A stretch of 64,000 bases of DNA, taken from contig JAZNLO010000001.1 in NCBI GenBank assembly GCA_045579085.1, positions 1-64,000 on the forward strand, in the 5' to 3' direction. How positions within the stretch are numbered: the stretch's first letter is position 1; each line of letters begins with the position of its first letter. Made by a program: the position numbers and the translations under genes. Positions 1-6,937 of the stretch are shown in pieces. The DNA is from RGIG2206 sp045579085 (GTDB lineage: Bacteria; Bacillota; Clostridia; Oscillospirales; Acutalibacteraceae). The notes under the pieces were generated by a model. That model saw only the letters and a list, made by a program, of their open reading frames with translations, was not told the DNA's origin and made no database searches.

Positions 1-647
1 CGAAGTACAGGATGCTCAGGATTAAGAGCGCGTGCACGGAATGCAGCAAGTGCATCCTTATCTATCATTTCGTCAAGGTCATTGTAATCCCATACAGAGA
101 TCTTCTGAATCTCATGTGATGTACGGAAACCGTCGAAGAAGTTGATGAAAGGAACGCGGCTCTTGATGCTTGCAAGGTGAGCAACAGCACCGAGGTCCAT
201 AACCTCCTGAGTGTTTGTTTCGGCAAGCATAGCAAAACCTGTCTGACGGCAAGCATATACGTCGGAATGGTCGCCGAAAATGTTCAGAGCGTGCGAAGCT
301 ACGCAACGAGCTGAAACGTGGAAAACGCAGGGAAGAAGCTCACCTGCAATTTTGTACATATTGGGAATCATCAAAAGAAGACCCTGTGAAGCGGTGTAGG
401 TGGTGGTGAGAGCACCGGCTGCGAGTGAGCCGTGAACTGTACCGGAAGCACCTGCTTCGGACTGCATCTCGACAACGTTTACAGTTGTGCCGAAGATGTT
501 TTTCTGACCGGCAGCAGACCACTGGTCAACATAGTCAGCCATCGGGCTGGACGGGGTAATCGGGTAGATACCTGCAACTTCGGTAAATGCGTAAGACACA
601 TGTGCCGCAGCGTTGTTACCGTCCATGGTTTTCATTTTTCTTGCCAT
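1..647 (-). CDS. nifJ: Pyruvate:ferredoxin (flavodoxin) oxidoreductase, N-terminal part (runs off left edge)
   Basis: Oxidises pyruvate with CoA to acetyl-CoA and CO2, passing electrons to ferredoxin; it is the main pyruvate-consuming enzyme of anaerobic clostridia. The visible 215 residues carry the start of domain I: an early motif reading YPITPSSPMADYVDQW, followed by EMQSEAGA and TYTASQGLL, all typical of single-chain PFOR. The start is the ATG at 645-647, behind a GGAGGAATAAATTC ribosome-binding site. The rest (about 950 more residues in the family, including the TPP and Fe-S domains) lies outside the window. A sigma-A promoter lies at 732-760. Together with ackA in this window it fits an acetate-forming fermentation (inference). 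Confidence 0.93.
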   Translation of the reverse strand, partial: MARKMKTMDGNNAAAHVSYAFTEVAGIYPITPSSPMADYVDQWSAAGQKNIFGTTVNVVEMQSEAGASGTVHGSLAAGALTTTYTASQGLLLMIPNMYKIAGELLPCVFHVSARCVASHALNIFGDHSDVYACRQTGFAMLAETNTQEVMDLGAVAHLASIKSRVPFINFFDGFRTSHEIQKISVWDYNDLDEMIDKDALAAFRARALNPEHPVL

Positions 648-731
648 GAATTTATTCCTCCTTGAATAATTATACAATCATAAGGCGGTGCGAAACCTTA
701 CATTAAATAAGAGCTTATCGCACCATATAGA

Positions 732-760
732 ATTCTAACACTTTTGCACCGATATGTAAA
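732..760 (-). promoter_or_regulatory. Sigma-A promoter for nifJ
   Basis: On the minus strand a TTTACA -35 (755-760) and a TAGAAT -10 (732-737) are separated by exactly 17 bases. The transcript would have a leader of about 80 bases before the nifJ ATG. That leader contains a 7-bp stem (GGTGCGA at 687-693 with TCGCACC at 718-724). Confidence 0.6.
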
Positions 761-832
761 TAGTAAAATTGTTATAAAAATGACAAATTTATCAAAAGTT
801 TTCGGTAAATTAGCATTGTTATAGGCATAAAG

Positions 833-861
833 TTGACATTTTGGCAAAATCAATATATTAT
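833..861 (+). promoter_or_regulatory. Sigma-A promoter for the CBS-domain gene
   Basis: TTGACA (833-838), 17 bases, TATTAT (856-861), lying 38 bases before the ATG at 899. It is divergent from the nifJ promoter. Confidence 0.65.
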
Positions 862-898
862 ATGTGTATCAGTTTTTGAAAATTGAGAGGAGTTAATT

Positions 899-2227
899 AT
901 GTCAGAAGAACCTGAACCTGCCAATTTTATTGTCAAGGCAGTTGTTGTGTTATTAATTTTGCTGGTGGGTGCGCTCATCAGAGCAGGAGAAAGAGCCATT
1001 GTGATGCTTAACGATGCGGTTGTTAAGCGTGACGCTGAGGATGGCGACAAAAAGGCTAAGCGTGTTTTGCGTCTTACAAAGAAGTCGGACGGTTTTATGG
1101 CGGCTATCCACATCGCAGATGTGACTATGCTGCTGGCTGTGGTTTTATCGTTTTTCCATTTTTTTAATGCAGATATAATGGGATGGATAAGCGGAGTTAC
1201 TAATAGCAGTGTAGTACAGGTGCTGATATATTTTGCTGTGTTTGTGCTGCTGCTGTTTTTCTGTTTTTTGTTTGGTGATATGTTGCCAAAGCAGGTTGCC
1301 GCACATCGCTGTGAAAAAACAGCCTATGCTCTGCTTACTCTGGTTGAACTTGTTTCGTTTGTGTTTTTACCGTTTGCTAAAATCAACGGTTTTATATCGG
1401 GCGTTATTCTCAGAATATTCGGCATAGACCCAAATGCCGATGTTGAGCGGGTAACCGAAGAAGAGATATTGATGATGGTTGATGCGGGTGAGGAAAGAGG
1501 CGTAATTGAGGAAAGCCAGAAAGAGATGATTAACAATATTTTTGAGTTTGACGATATCGCTGCAAGTGATGTTATGACTCACCGCACGGATATCGTTACC
1601 GTAGACATTGAGGATACGATTGACGATGTTATTCATCTGGCTACTGAGGAAGGCTATTCAAGAATCCCTGTTTATGAGGGCGATATAGATAATATCAAGG
1701 GCATAATTTACGTTAAGGACTTGCTTAAGTTTGTTGGCGCAAAGTTGCCCGCAGGCGGACTCGGCACTATTATGCGAGAGGCGTTTTTCGTGCCCGAGTC
1801 AAAACGCTGCGGCGACCTTTTTACTGAGATGACGGAAAAGCGCATTCAGATGTGCATCGTGTCCGACGAATACGGCGGCACAGCGGGTCTTGTCACGATT
1901 GAGGACTTGCTTGAATCCATCGTTGGCAATATTCAGGACGAGTATGACGATGAAGAGGAAGACGAAATCGAGCAGATTGATGAGTCCACCTTCACAGTTG
2001 ACGGCACAACAGATACCGACGAGGTTGCAGAGCGGCTTGATATCGAGTTGCCTGAGGGCGATTTTGATACAGTTGGTGGAATGATAATGTCGGCTATCGG
2101 CAGAATACCCGAAGAAAACGAGCATCCGAGCATCGAAGTCAGCGGATATCTCTTTACAGTTGAGGAGATGGGGGAACGCCGAATCGAGAGGGTAACAATT
2201 CAGAGACTTCCGTCACAAGAGGACTAA
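899..2227 (+). CDS. CNNM/HlyC-CorC family membrane protein with paired CBS domains
   Basis: A 442-residue inner-membrane protein of the UPF0053/HlyC-CorC (CNNM) family, linked in other bacteria to Mg2+/Co2+ efflux or homeostasis. The N-terminal 160 residues hold the transmembrane DUF21-type segments. A CBS pair follows (about residues 205-325, with SDVMTHRTDIVTV and YSRIPVYEGD), and the C-terminal 80 residues form the CorC_HlyC domain. It is preceded by GAGAGGAG at a good distance from the ATG, has its own promoter at 833-861 and ends at a bidirectional terminator, so it is probably monocistronic. The metal specificity cannot be read from the sequence. Confidence 0.88.
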   Translation: MSEEPEPANFIVKAVVVLLILLVGALIRAGERAIVMLNDAVVKRDAEDGDKKAKRVLRLTKKSDGFMAAIHIADVTMLLAVVLSFFHFFNADIMGWISGVTNSSVVQVLIYFAVFVLLLFFCFLFGDMLPKQVAAHRCEKTAYALLTLVELVSFVFLPFAKINGFISGVILRIFGIDPNADVERVTEEEILMMVDAGEERGVIEESQKEMINNIFEFDDIAASDVMTHRTDIVTVDIEDTIDDVIHLATEEGYSRIPVYEGDIDNIKGIIYVKDLLKFVGAKLPAGGLGTIMREAFFVPESKRCGDLFTEMTEKRIQMCIVSDEYGGTAGLVTIEDLLESIVGNIQDEYDDEEEDEIEQIDESTFTVDGTTDTDEVAERLDIELPEGDFDTVGGMIMSAIGRIPEENEHPSIEVSGYLFTVEEMGERRIERVTIQRLPSQED

Positions 2228-2239
2228 GTTATAATATGT

Positions 2240-2281
2240 AAAAACATCACCGTCGCTTAAATGCGAGCGGTGATGTTTTTT
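2240..2281. terminator. Bidirectional rho-independent terminator
   Basis: The stem AAAAACATCACCGTCGC pairs with GCGAGCGGTGATGTTTTT (one bulge) around a six-base loop, with A/T tracts on both sides. It lies between the convergent CBS-domain and spoIIQ-like genes. Confidence 0.85.
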
Positions 2282-2323
2282 GTTTACTGCCTATACCAAG
2301 TTTTTGCGTCCGCAGGCAGTGGA

Positions 2324-3079
2324 TTATTCGCTTACTCCTATTATATTCATCGGGTCTATTGTTTTATTATCTTTTGTTATAGAAAAATGCAAATGAACAG
2401 CCTCTATAGCCTCACAGGGTATCTCGCCGAGAACGCCTATTGTCTGGTTTGCCTTTACTGTATCGCCGTTTTTAACGCTTGTTTCAGACAGTCCGCAGTA
2501 GTCGGCAACTATTCCGCTTCCGTGATTTATTTTAACCACCTTGCCGAGCGCTTTGTCGTCTGTTACGGATATAACAGTGCCGTCGCCTGCCGAGTGTATA
2601 TCACAGCCGAGCGTGCCTGCTATGTCAATGCCGTTGTGCATTCTGTAATCGCCGTAGGTCATTGAGTATTGCAGCTTATCCTCGCTGAAAGGTTTTATAA
2701 CCTCGCCTGTTAGCGGCATAACAAAAAAGGTTGCCTCAGGGGTGACAACGGTTACGGTTTGCTCATTTTGCTGATTGGTATTCTCAGGACTTTGTGCTTG
2801 CGGCTTGCTCTGAGTGGTCAGGCCTGAGGTATCGGACTCAGGTGACTGTGAGGGGATTATTGCCTGTTGTGACTGCGCGTTTGGATTAATGGGAATTGGC
2901 ACAGTGGAAATAGTGGATGTGTCTGCCTTGCCTGTAAGAGTTTGCGCCAGTTCAGGACTGCCGTTTTTTACGGCTACCCAGCCCGCAGCACCGATGGCAA
3001 TCAAACATATTGACAAAGCGGCAATGAATCCTTTTGACCTTATAAGTCTGTTTTCGCCGCGATATTTTATGTTTTTCAT
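2324..3079 (-). CDS. spoIIQ: SpoIIQ-like membrane-anchored LytM (M23) protein
   Basis: A 251-residue protein with a short cytoplasmic N-terminus, one transmembrane helix (about residues 17-37), a Gln/Ser/Pro-rich linker (50-110) and a C-terminal M23/LytM domain (about 118-245). The zinc-site residues are all visible: H148 and D152 in MHNGIDIAG, and H229/H231 in HLHF. The domain therefore looks catalytically intact, as in clostridial SpoIIQ and unlike Bacillus SpoIIQ. In sporulating Firmicutes SpoIIQ is made in the forespore and pairs with SpoIIIAH across the engulfing membranes. The assignment rests on architecture and size; a vegetative M23 endopeptidase is the alternative. No spoIID gene is adjacent. 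Confidence 0.7.
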   Translation of the reverse strand: MKNIKYRGENRLIRSKGFIAALSICLIAIGAAGWVAVKNGSPELAQTLTGKADTSTISTVPIPINPNAQSQQAIIPSQSPESDTSGLTTQSKPQAQSPENTNQQNEQTVTVVTPEATFFVMPLTGEVIKPFSEDKLQYSMTYGDYRMHNGIDIAGTLGCDIHSAGDGTVISVTDDKALGKVVKINHGSGIVADYCGLSETSVKNGDTVKANQTIGVLGEIPCEAIEAVHLHFSITKDNKTIDPMNIIGVSE

Positions 3080-3208
3080 ATGAAATCACGTCCTACTTAA
3101 ATACTTCGACTATATTTTGGTCTGAACACCGCTTGAATATTCACAAACAATAATAAAATATTCATAAAAAGTTAACAGGATAAGACACAATCCGCAAAAA
3201 TCTCGATG

Positions 3209-3311
3209 TATTATAAGAGCATACCCGAAGGGGTTACAGAGCCACTAAGGGTACCCTCCTCAAAATACACAATAGCAAAACGGTCACGCTATCAAACGTG
3301 ACCGTTTTGCT
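3209..3311 (+). ncRNA. Candidate small structured RNA ending in a perfect 14-bp stem-loop
   Basis: This is a 301-base gap with no ORF. Its GC-rich core (3222-3257) holds ACCC-GAAG-GGGT and a GGGTACCC palindrome (3249-3256) whose halves can also pair with 3222-3226, so alternative folds are possible. A perfect stem GCAAAACGGTCACG / CGTGACCGTTTTGC (3275-3310) follows. A TATTAT -10-like box sits at 3209, but I see no good -35. It does not match a riboswitch family I know. It could instead be a leader read on the minus strand towards spoIIQ. Confidence 0.3.
3275..3310. terminator. Perfect 14-bp stem-loop, putative terminator
   Basis: Inverted repeat 3275-3288 / 3297-3310 with an eight-base loop. 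The right arm ends in CGTTTTGC with only a short T-rich stretch after it, so termination efficiency is uncertain in either direction. Confidence 0.55.
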
Positions 3312-3318
3312 TTGCGCA

Positions 3319-3347
3319 TTGACAAGCAAAAAATAAAATTGTATATT
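3319..3347 (+). promoter_or_regulatory. Sigma-A promoter for the esterase gene
   Basis: TTGACA (3319-3324), 17 bases, TATATT (3342-3347), directly after the stem-loop at 3275-3310 and 33 bases before the ATG at 3381. Confidence 0.7.
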
Positions 3348-3380
3348 TAAAATATAAATACTGTTGCTTTGGAGGAATTT

Positions 3381-4226
3381 ATGAACGTAGAAAAAATTTA
3401 TATGAAGGATATAATTACAGATAATGAGAATATTACTTCCAGCATAGATGTGTATTGGCAGCCTGACGATAATGAAACACAGCTTGGTCCGCGTCCTGCG
3501 ATAATAATTTTTCCGGGCGGCGCATACGTGGAGACGTCAATAAGAGAGGCAGACCCTGTTGCAACTAAGTTTTGCTCGCTTGGATATCAGTGCTTTGTTT
3601 TGTGGTATACCTGTAAAACTGCCCATTATCCGCAACAGTTACTTGAGGGAGCGGCTGCGGTAAACTTTGTGCGTAAAAACGCAGAGCGGTTTAATGTTGA
3701 TGCTCAAAAGGTGGCAGTGCTTGGCTTCTCGGCGGGCGGACACGCTGCAGGCGCAGTAGGCACGCTTTGGAAGGAGCCTGTTTTAAGCGAAACGCTTTCG
3801 GTTCCGAGCGAGGACTTGCGCCCTGACGCAATGGTGCTCGCTTATCCTGTAATCACATCGAGCGATATGGAACTCAAATTCTGTTTCGATACGCTTTTGG
3901 GACCTGAGCAGAAGGATAGCAAAGAACTGCTTGAAAAGGTGTCGCTTGAAAAAGCGGTTGACTATGACACTCCGCCTGCATTTATATGGGCAACCGCTAA
4001 TGATTCTATTGTGCCCAGTGAAAACTCACTGCTTATGGCACTTGCGTTAAAGCAGCACAATATCGATTATGAGCTTCACATATACGGAAACGGACCGCAC
4101 GGAATGTCGCTTGCCGACAACAGCACACCGCTGCCGAGCGCAAAAGGCAAAGGCATCGACAGCCGCGTTGCTAAGTGGGTTACAGACTGTGATAGCTGGT
4201 TAAGAGATGTTTATTCTAAAAAATAG
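3381..4226 (+). CDS. Alpha/beta-hydrolase (acetyl-esterase / BD-FAE-like)
   Basis: A 281-residue cytoplasmic alpha/beta-hydrolase of the acetylxylan-esterase/BD-FAE type. The oxyanion-hole segment FPGGAYVETS lies near residue 46, the nucleophile elbow is GFSAGG, and the acid and histidine of the triad are likely in NDSIVPSENS and GPHGMSL near the C-terminus. There is no signal peptide, so it probably acts on imported, acetylated sugars or oligosaccharides (inference). The ATG at 3381 is chosen over a TTG 12 bases upstream because GGAGGAATTT sits directly before it. The xth gene follows 18 bases after its stop, so the two are probably co-transcribed. Confidence 0.85.
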   Translation: MNVEKIYMKDIITDNENITSSIDVYWQPDDNETQLGPRPAIIIFPGGAYVETSIREADPVATKFCSLGYQCFVLWYTCKTAHYPQQLLEGAAAVNFVRKNAERFNVDAQKVAVLGFSAGGHAAGAVGTLWKEPVLSETLSVPSEDLRPDAMVLAYPVITSSDMELKFCFDTLLGPEQKDSKELLEKVSLEKAVDYDTPPAFIWATANDSIVPSENSLLMALALKQHNIDYELHIYGNGPHGMSLADNSTPLPSAKGKGIDSRVAKWVTDCDSWLRDVYSKK

Positions 4227-4244
4227 AAACTAAAGGGAAATAAT

Positions 4245-5000
4245 ATGAAACTGATTTCTTGGAACGTTAACGGAATAAGGGCTTGTATGGGCAAGGGCTT
4301 TGCCGATATATTTAATGAACTTGATGCTGATGTGTTTTGCTTGCAGGAAACAAAACTGCAGGCAGGTCAGCTTGAATATGAGCCTGAGGGGTATTATCAG
4401 TATTGGAACTATGCCGATAAGAAAGGCTATTCGGGAACGGCTATGTTTTTAAAGCAAAAGCCGCTCGACGTCATCTACGGTATAGGTGTTGATGAGCATG
4501 ACCATGAGGGCCGTGTTATAACAGCAGAGCTTGAAAGCTGTTATGTGGTTACCGTGTATACCCCCAATTCACAGGACGGGCTGAAGCGCCTTGACTATCG
4601 TATGAGATGGGAAGACGATTTTCTCAAGTTTTTAAAGCAGCTTGAGCAAAAAAAGCCTGTTATATTTTGCGGTGACTTGAACGTTGCAAGAAATCCGATA
4701 GATTTGAAAAACCCGTCGTCAAACCATCATAATCCGGGCTTTACCGACGAGGAAAGAGGCAAGCTCAACACCTTGCTTGATAACGGCTTTATCGACACGT
4801 TCAGGTATCTTTATCCCGATAAGACGGGCGCATATTCCTGGTGGTCGTATCGGTTTAATGCAAGGGCTAACAACGCAGGGTGGAGAATAGACTACTTTAT
4901 CGTGTCTGATGCGCTAAAAAGCAATATAAAAGACGCCTTAATTCACAGTGAAATCTACGGCTCAGACCATTGCCCTGTTGAGCTTGAAATAGAAATTTAA
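4245..5000 (+). CDS. xth: Exodeoxyribonuclease III / AP endonuclease
   Basis: A 251-residue member of the ExoIII/APE1 family, which cuts DNA 5' of abasic sites and removes blocked 3' ends during base-excision repair. All signature blocks are present: SWNVNGIRA at the start, the metal-binding Glu in LQETKLQ, CGDLNVARNP, a tryptophan-rich WWSYRFNAR block, GWRIDYF, and the catalytic GSDHCPVEL at the C-terminus. It is full length for the family. The start at 4245 has AAAGGGAA upstream. A hairpin that may terminate transcription begins just after its stop and overlaps the translation start of the next gene. Confidence 0.95.
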   Translation: MKLISWNVNGIRACMGKGFADIFNELDADVFCLQETKLQAGQLEYEPEGYYQYWNYADKKGYSGTAMFLKQKPLDVIYGIGVDEHDHEGRVITAELESCYVVTVYTPNSQDGLKRLDYRMRWEDDFLKFLKQLEQKKPVIFCGDLNVARNPIDLKNPSSNHHNPGFTDEERGKLNTLLDNGFIDTFRYLYPDKTGAYSWWSYRFNARANNAGWRIDYFIVSDALKSNIKDALIHSEIYGSDHCPVELEIEI

Positions 5001-5013
5001 TATAAAAACAGCA

Positions 5014-5083
5014 CTCCTTATCCCAAGAATAATCCTGATTTGCAAACATACAATAATCAGGAAAACGGGATAAGGAGCTTTTT
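5014..5083 (+). promoter_or_regulatory. Double stem-loop that sequesters the ribosome-binding site of the first Na/Pi transporter
   Basis: An outer 11-bp perfect stem (CTCCTTATCCC at 5014-5024 with GGGATAAGGAG at 5067-5077) encloses an inner 7-bp stem (CCTGATT at 5034-5040 with AATCAGG at 5055-5061). The outer right arm contains the GGAG (5074-5077) used by the ATG at 5085 and is followed by CTTTTT. In RNA it could act as an xth terminator, as a translation block, or both. Confidence 0.6.
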
Positions 5084-5084
5084 A

Positions 5085-6818
5085 ATGAATATTTATTCTG
5101 TGATTCAGCTTTTAGGCGGTCTTGCGTTCTTCCTTTACGGAATGAGCACGCTTTCTTCCTCACTGGAACGGTTGGCAGGCGGTAAGCTTGAGGGAATGAT
5201 GAAGCGTGTTACATCAAGCAAGGTAAAGGGTGTGCTTTTTGGAACAGGTGTAACAATGGCTATACAGTCCTCATCTGCGGTTACTGTTATGCTGGTGGGG
5301 CTTGTCAACTCAGGCATAATCGCAATGAGCCAGTCTGTAAGCATAATTATGGGCTCAAACATAGGTACCACGCTTACAACGTGGATAATCTCGCTTATCG
5401 GAATCGAAAGCGACATATTGTGGCTGAATCTGCTTAAGCCCAAAAACTTTTCTCCGATTTTCGCCCTGATAGGCATATTAACCGTGATGATATCAAAACG
5501 TCACCGCAACAAAAACATCGGCACAGCGTTAGTTTCGTTTGCGGTGCTTATGTCCGGTATGGAATTTATGAGCGACGCTGTTTCTCCGCTTGCAGACAGC
5601 CCTGAATTTATGCAGATTTTGACTAAATTCACCAACCCGTTTTTGTGTCTTGCAGCAGGTGCAATTTTTACGGCGCTTATTCAGTCGTCATCTGCGTCGG
5701 TGGGCATATTGGAAGCGTTGGCTCTGACGGGCGGTATATCGTATTCAATGGCGGTGCCGATAATTATGGGGCAAAATATAGGCACGTGTATAACTGTGCT
5801 TATTTCAAGCATAGGTGTGTCTAAAAACGCAAAAAAGGTGGGGGTTGTGCACCTGTTGTTCAACCTGTTCGGCACTGCTGTGTTTTTCGTGCTGCTCAAA
5901 ATTATTGACCTGATTTTTGTTTTGGATTTTAAAAATGCGCCGATTACTCCGCTCGGTATTGCGGTTGTTCACAGCGCGTTTAACGTGAGCGTTACACTGA
6001 TTTTACTGCCGCTTAGCCGTTGGCTTGAAAAGGCTGCCGACTTTATAGTCAGGGATAAAAAGAAAAGCGACAGAAATTCGCTGTTGGATGAACGCTTGCT
6101 GGCAACGCCGTCTGTGGCGGCAGCTGAGTGCGATGCGGTATCAGCAAAGGTGGGCAGACTCGCTCACAAGACGGCGCTCGATGCGCTTGAATGTATTTTT
6201 AAGTTTGATGAGCGCGCCGCCGCAAAGGTTAAGCAAAACGAAATAAGTCTTGATGAATACGAGGATGCACTAGGAGCGTATCTTATAAAGCTGTCAAAAA
6301 ACGCCCTGTCGGGGGCCGATTCAAAGCGTGTTTCTAAAATTCTGCACGTGATTTCGGATTTTGAACGTTTGGGCGACCACGCAGTGAATATTGTTGAAAC
6401 GGTTGAGCTTTACGGTGCGGTGCTGGACGATGAGGCGAGAAAGTCGCTTGCCGATTTGCGTGCTGCGATGAGTGAAATTCTTGAGCTTACCTTTAAAGCG
6501 TATGAAACGTCAAGCCTGAGCTTAGCAAAGAGCGTTGAGCCGCTTGAACAGGTTATAGATGTGCTTATTTCTGATATAAAAAGCGAGCATATTCGCCGCT
6601 TGCAAAGCCAAAAGTCAACCGCCAGAGCGGGCGTGGTTTTGGGCGATTTGCTGAACAATCTGGAAAGAATAGGTGACCACTGCTCGAATATTGCCGTTGC
6701 TGTTATTGGAGTTAGAAGCGGAAACTTCAACTCTCACAAGTATCTAAATTCTGTGCGATACGGCGATAAAGAGTTTGCACAGAAGTATGAAATTTTCTCA
6801 AAAAAATACGGAGTGTAA
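5085..6818 (+). CDS. Na+/phosphate cotransporter family protein with C-terminal PhoU domain (first paralogue)
   Basis: A 577-residue membrane protein with two inverted Na_Pi_cotrans repeats. Each has the QSSSA signature (near residues 63 and 205) followed by an MG-N-IGT motif. A PhoU-like helical domain fills the C-terminal 220 residues (DFERLGDHAVNI and NLERIGDHCSNI repeats). The family imports phosphate with Na+, and the PhoU part is thought to regulate it. The ATG at 5085 is preferred over an upstream TTG at 5040 because GGAG lies eight bases before it and the membrane core starts there. That ribosome-binding site is inside a stem (5014-5077). A closely related copy follows at 6938. Confidence 0.9.
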   Translation: MNIYSVIQLLGGLAFFLYGMSTLSSSLERLAGGKLEGMMKRVTSSKVKGVLFGTGVTMAIQSSSAVTVMLVGLVNSGIIAMSQSVSIIMGSNIGTTLTTWIISLIGIESDILWLNLLKPKNFSPIFALIGILTVMISKRHRNKNIGTALVSFAVLMSGMEFMSDAVSPLADSPEFMQILTKFTNPFLCLAAGAIFTALIQSSSASVGILEALALTGGISYSMAVPIIMGQNIGTCITVLISSIGVSKNAKKVGVVHLLFNLFGTAVFFVLLKIIDLIFVLDFKNAPITPLGIAVVHSAFNVSVTLILLPLSRWLEKAADFIVRDKKKSDRNSLLDERLLATPSVAAAECDAVSAKVGRLAHKTALDALECIFKFDERAAAKVKQNEISLDEYEDALGAYLIKLSKNALSGADSKRVSKILHVISDFERLGDHAVNIVETVELYGAVLDDEARKSLADLRAAMSEILELTFKAYETSSLSLAKSVEPLEQVIDVLISDIKSEHIRRLQSQKSTARAGVVLGDLLNNLERIGDHCSNIAVAVIGVRSGNFNSHKYLNSVRYGDKEFAQKYEIFSKKYGV

Positions 6819-6840
6819 AAATCACAACGATAAAATCATA

Positions 6841-6869
6841 TTGACAACTTGCAAATTTTTTACTAATAT
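6841..6869 (+). promoter_or_regulatory. Sigma-A promoter for the second Na/Pi transporter
   Basis: TTGACA (6841-6846), 17 bases, TAATAT (6864-6869). It gives the second paralogue a promoter of its own, independent of the structured start of the first. Confidence 0.7.
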
Positions 6870-6937
6870 TGTATTTGTAGGAAATTGTGATTTTTAGAAG
6901 AAAAAGGGTAAGATACCCGGGAGGTTACGAAAGAAGT

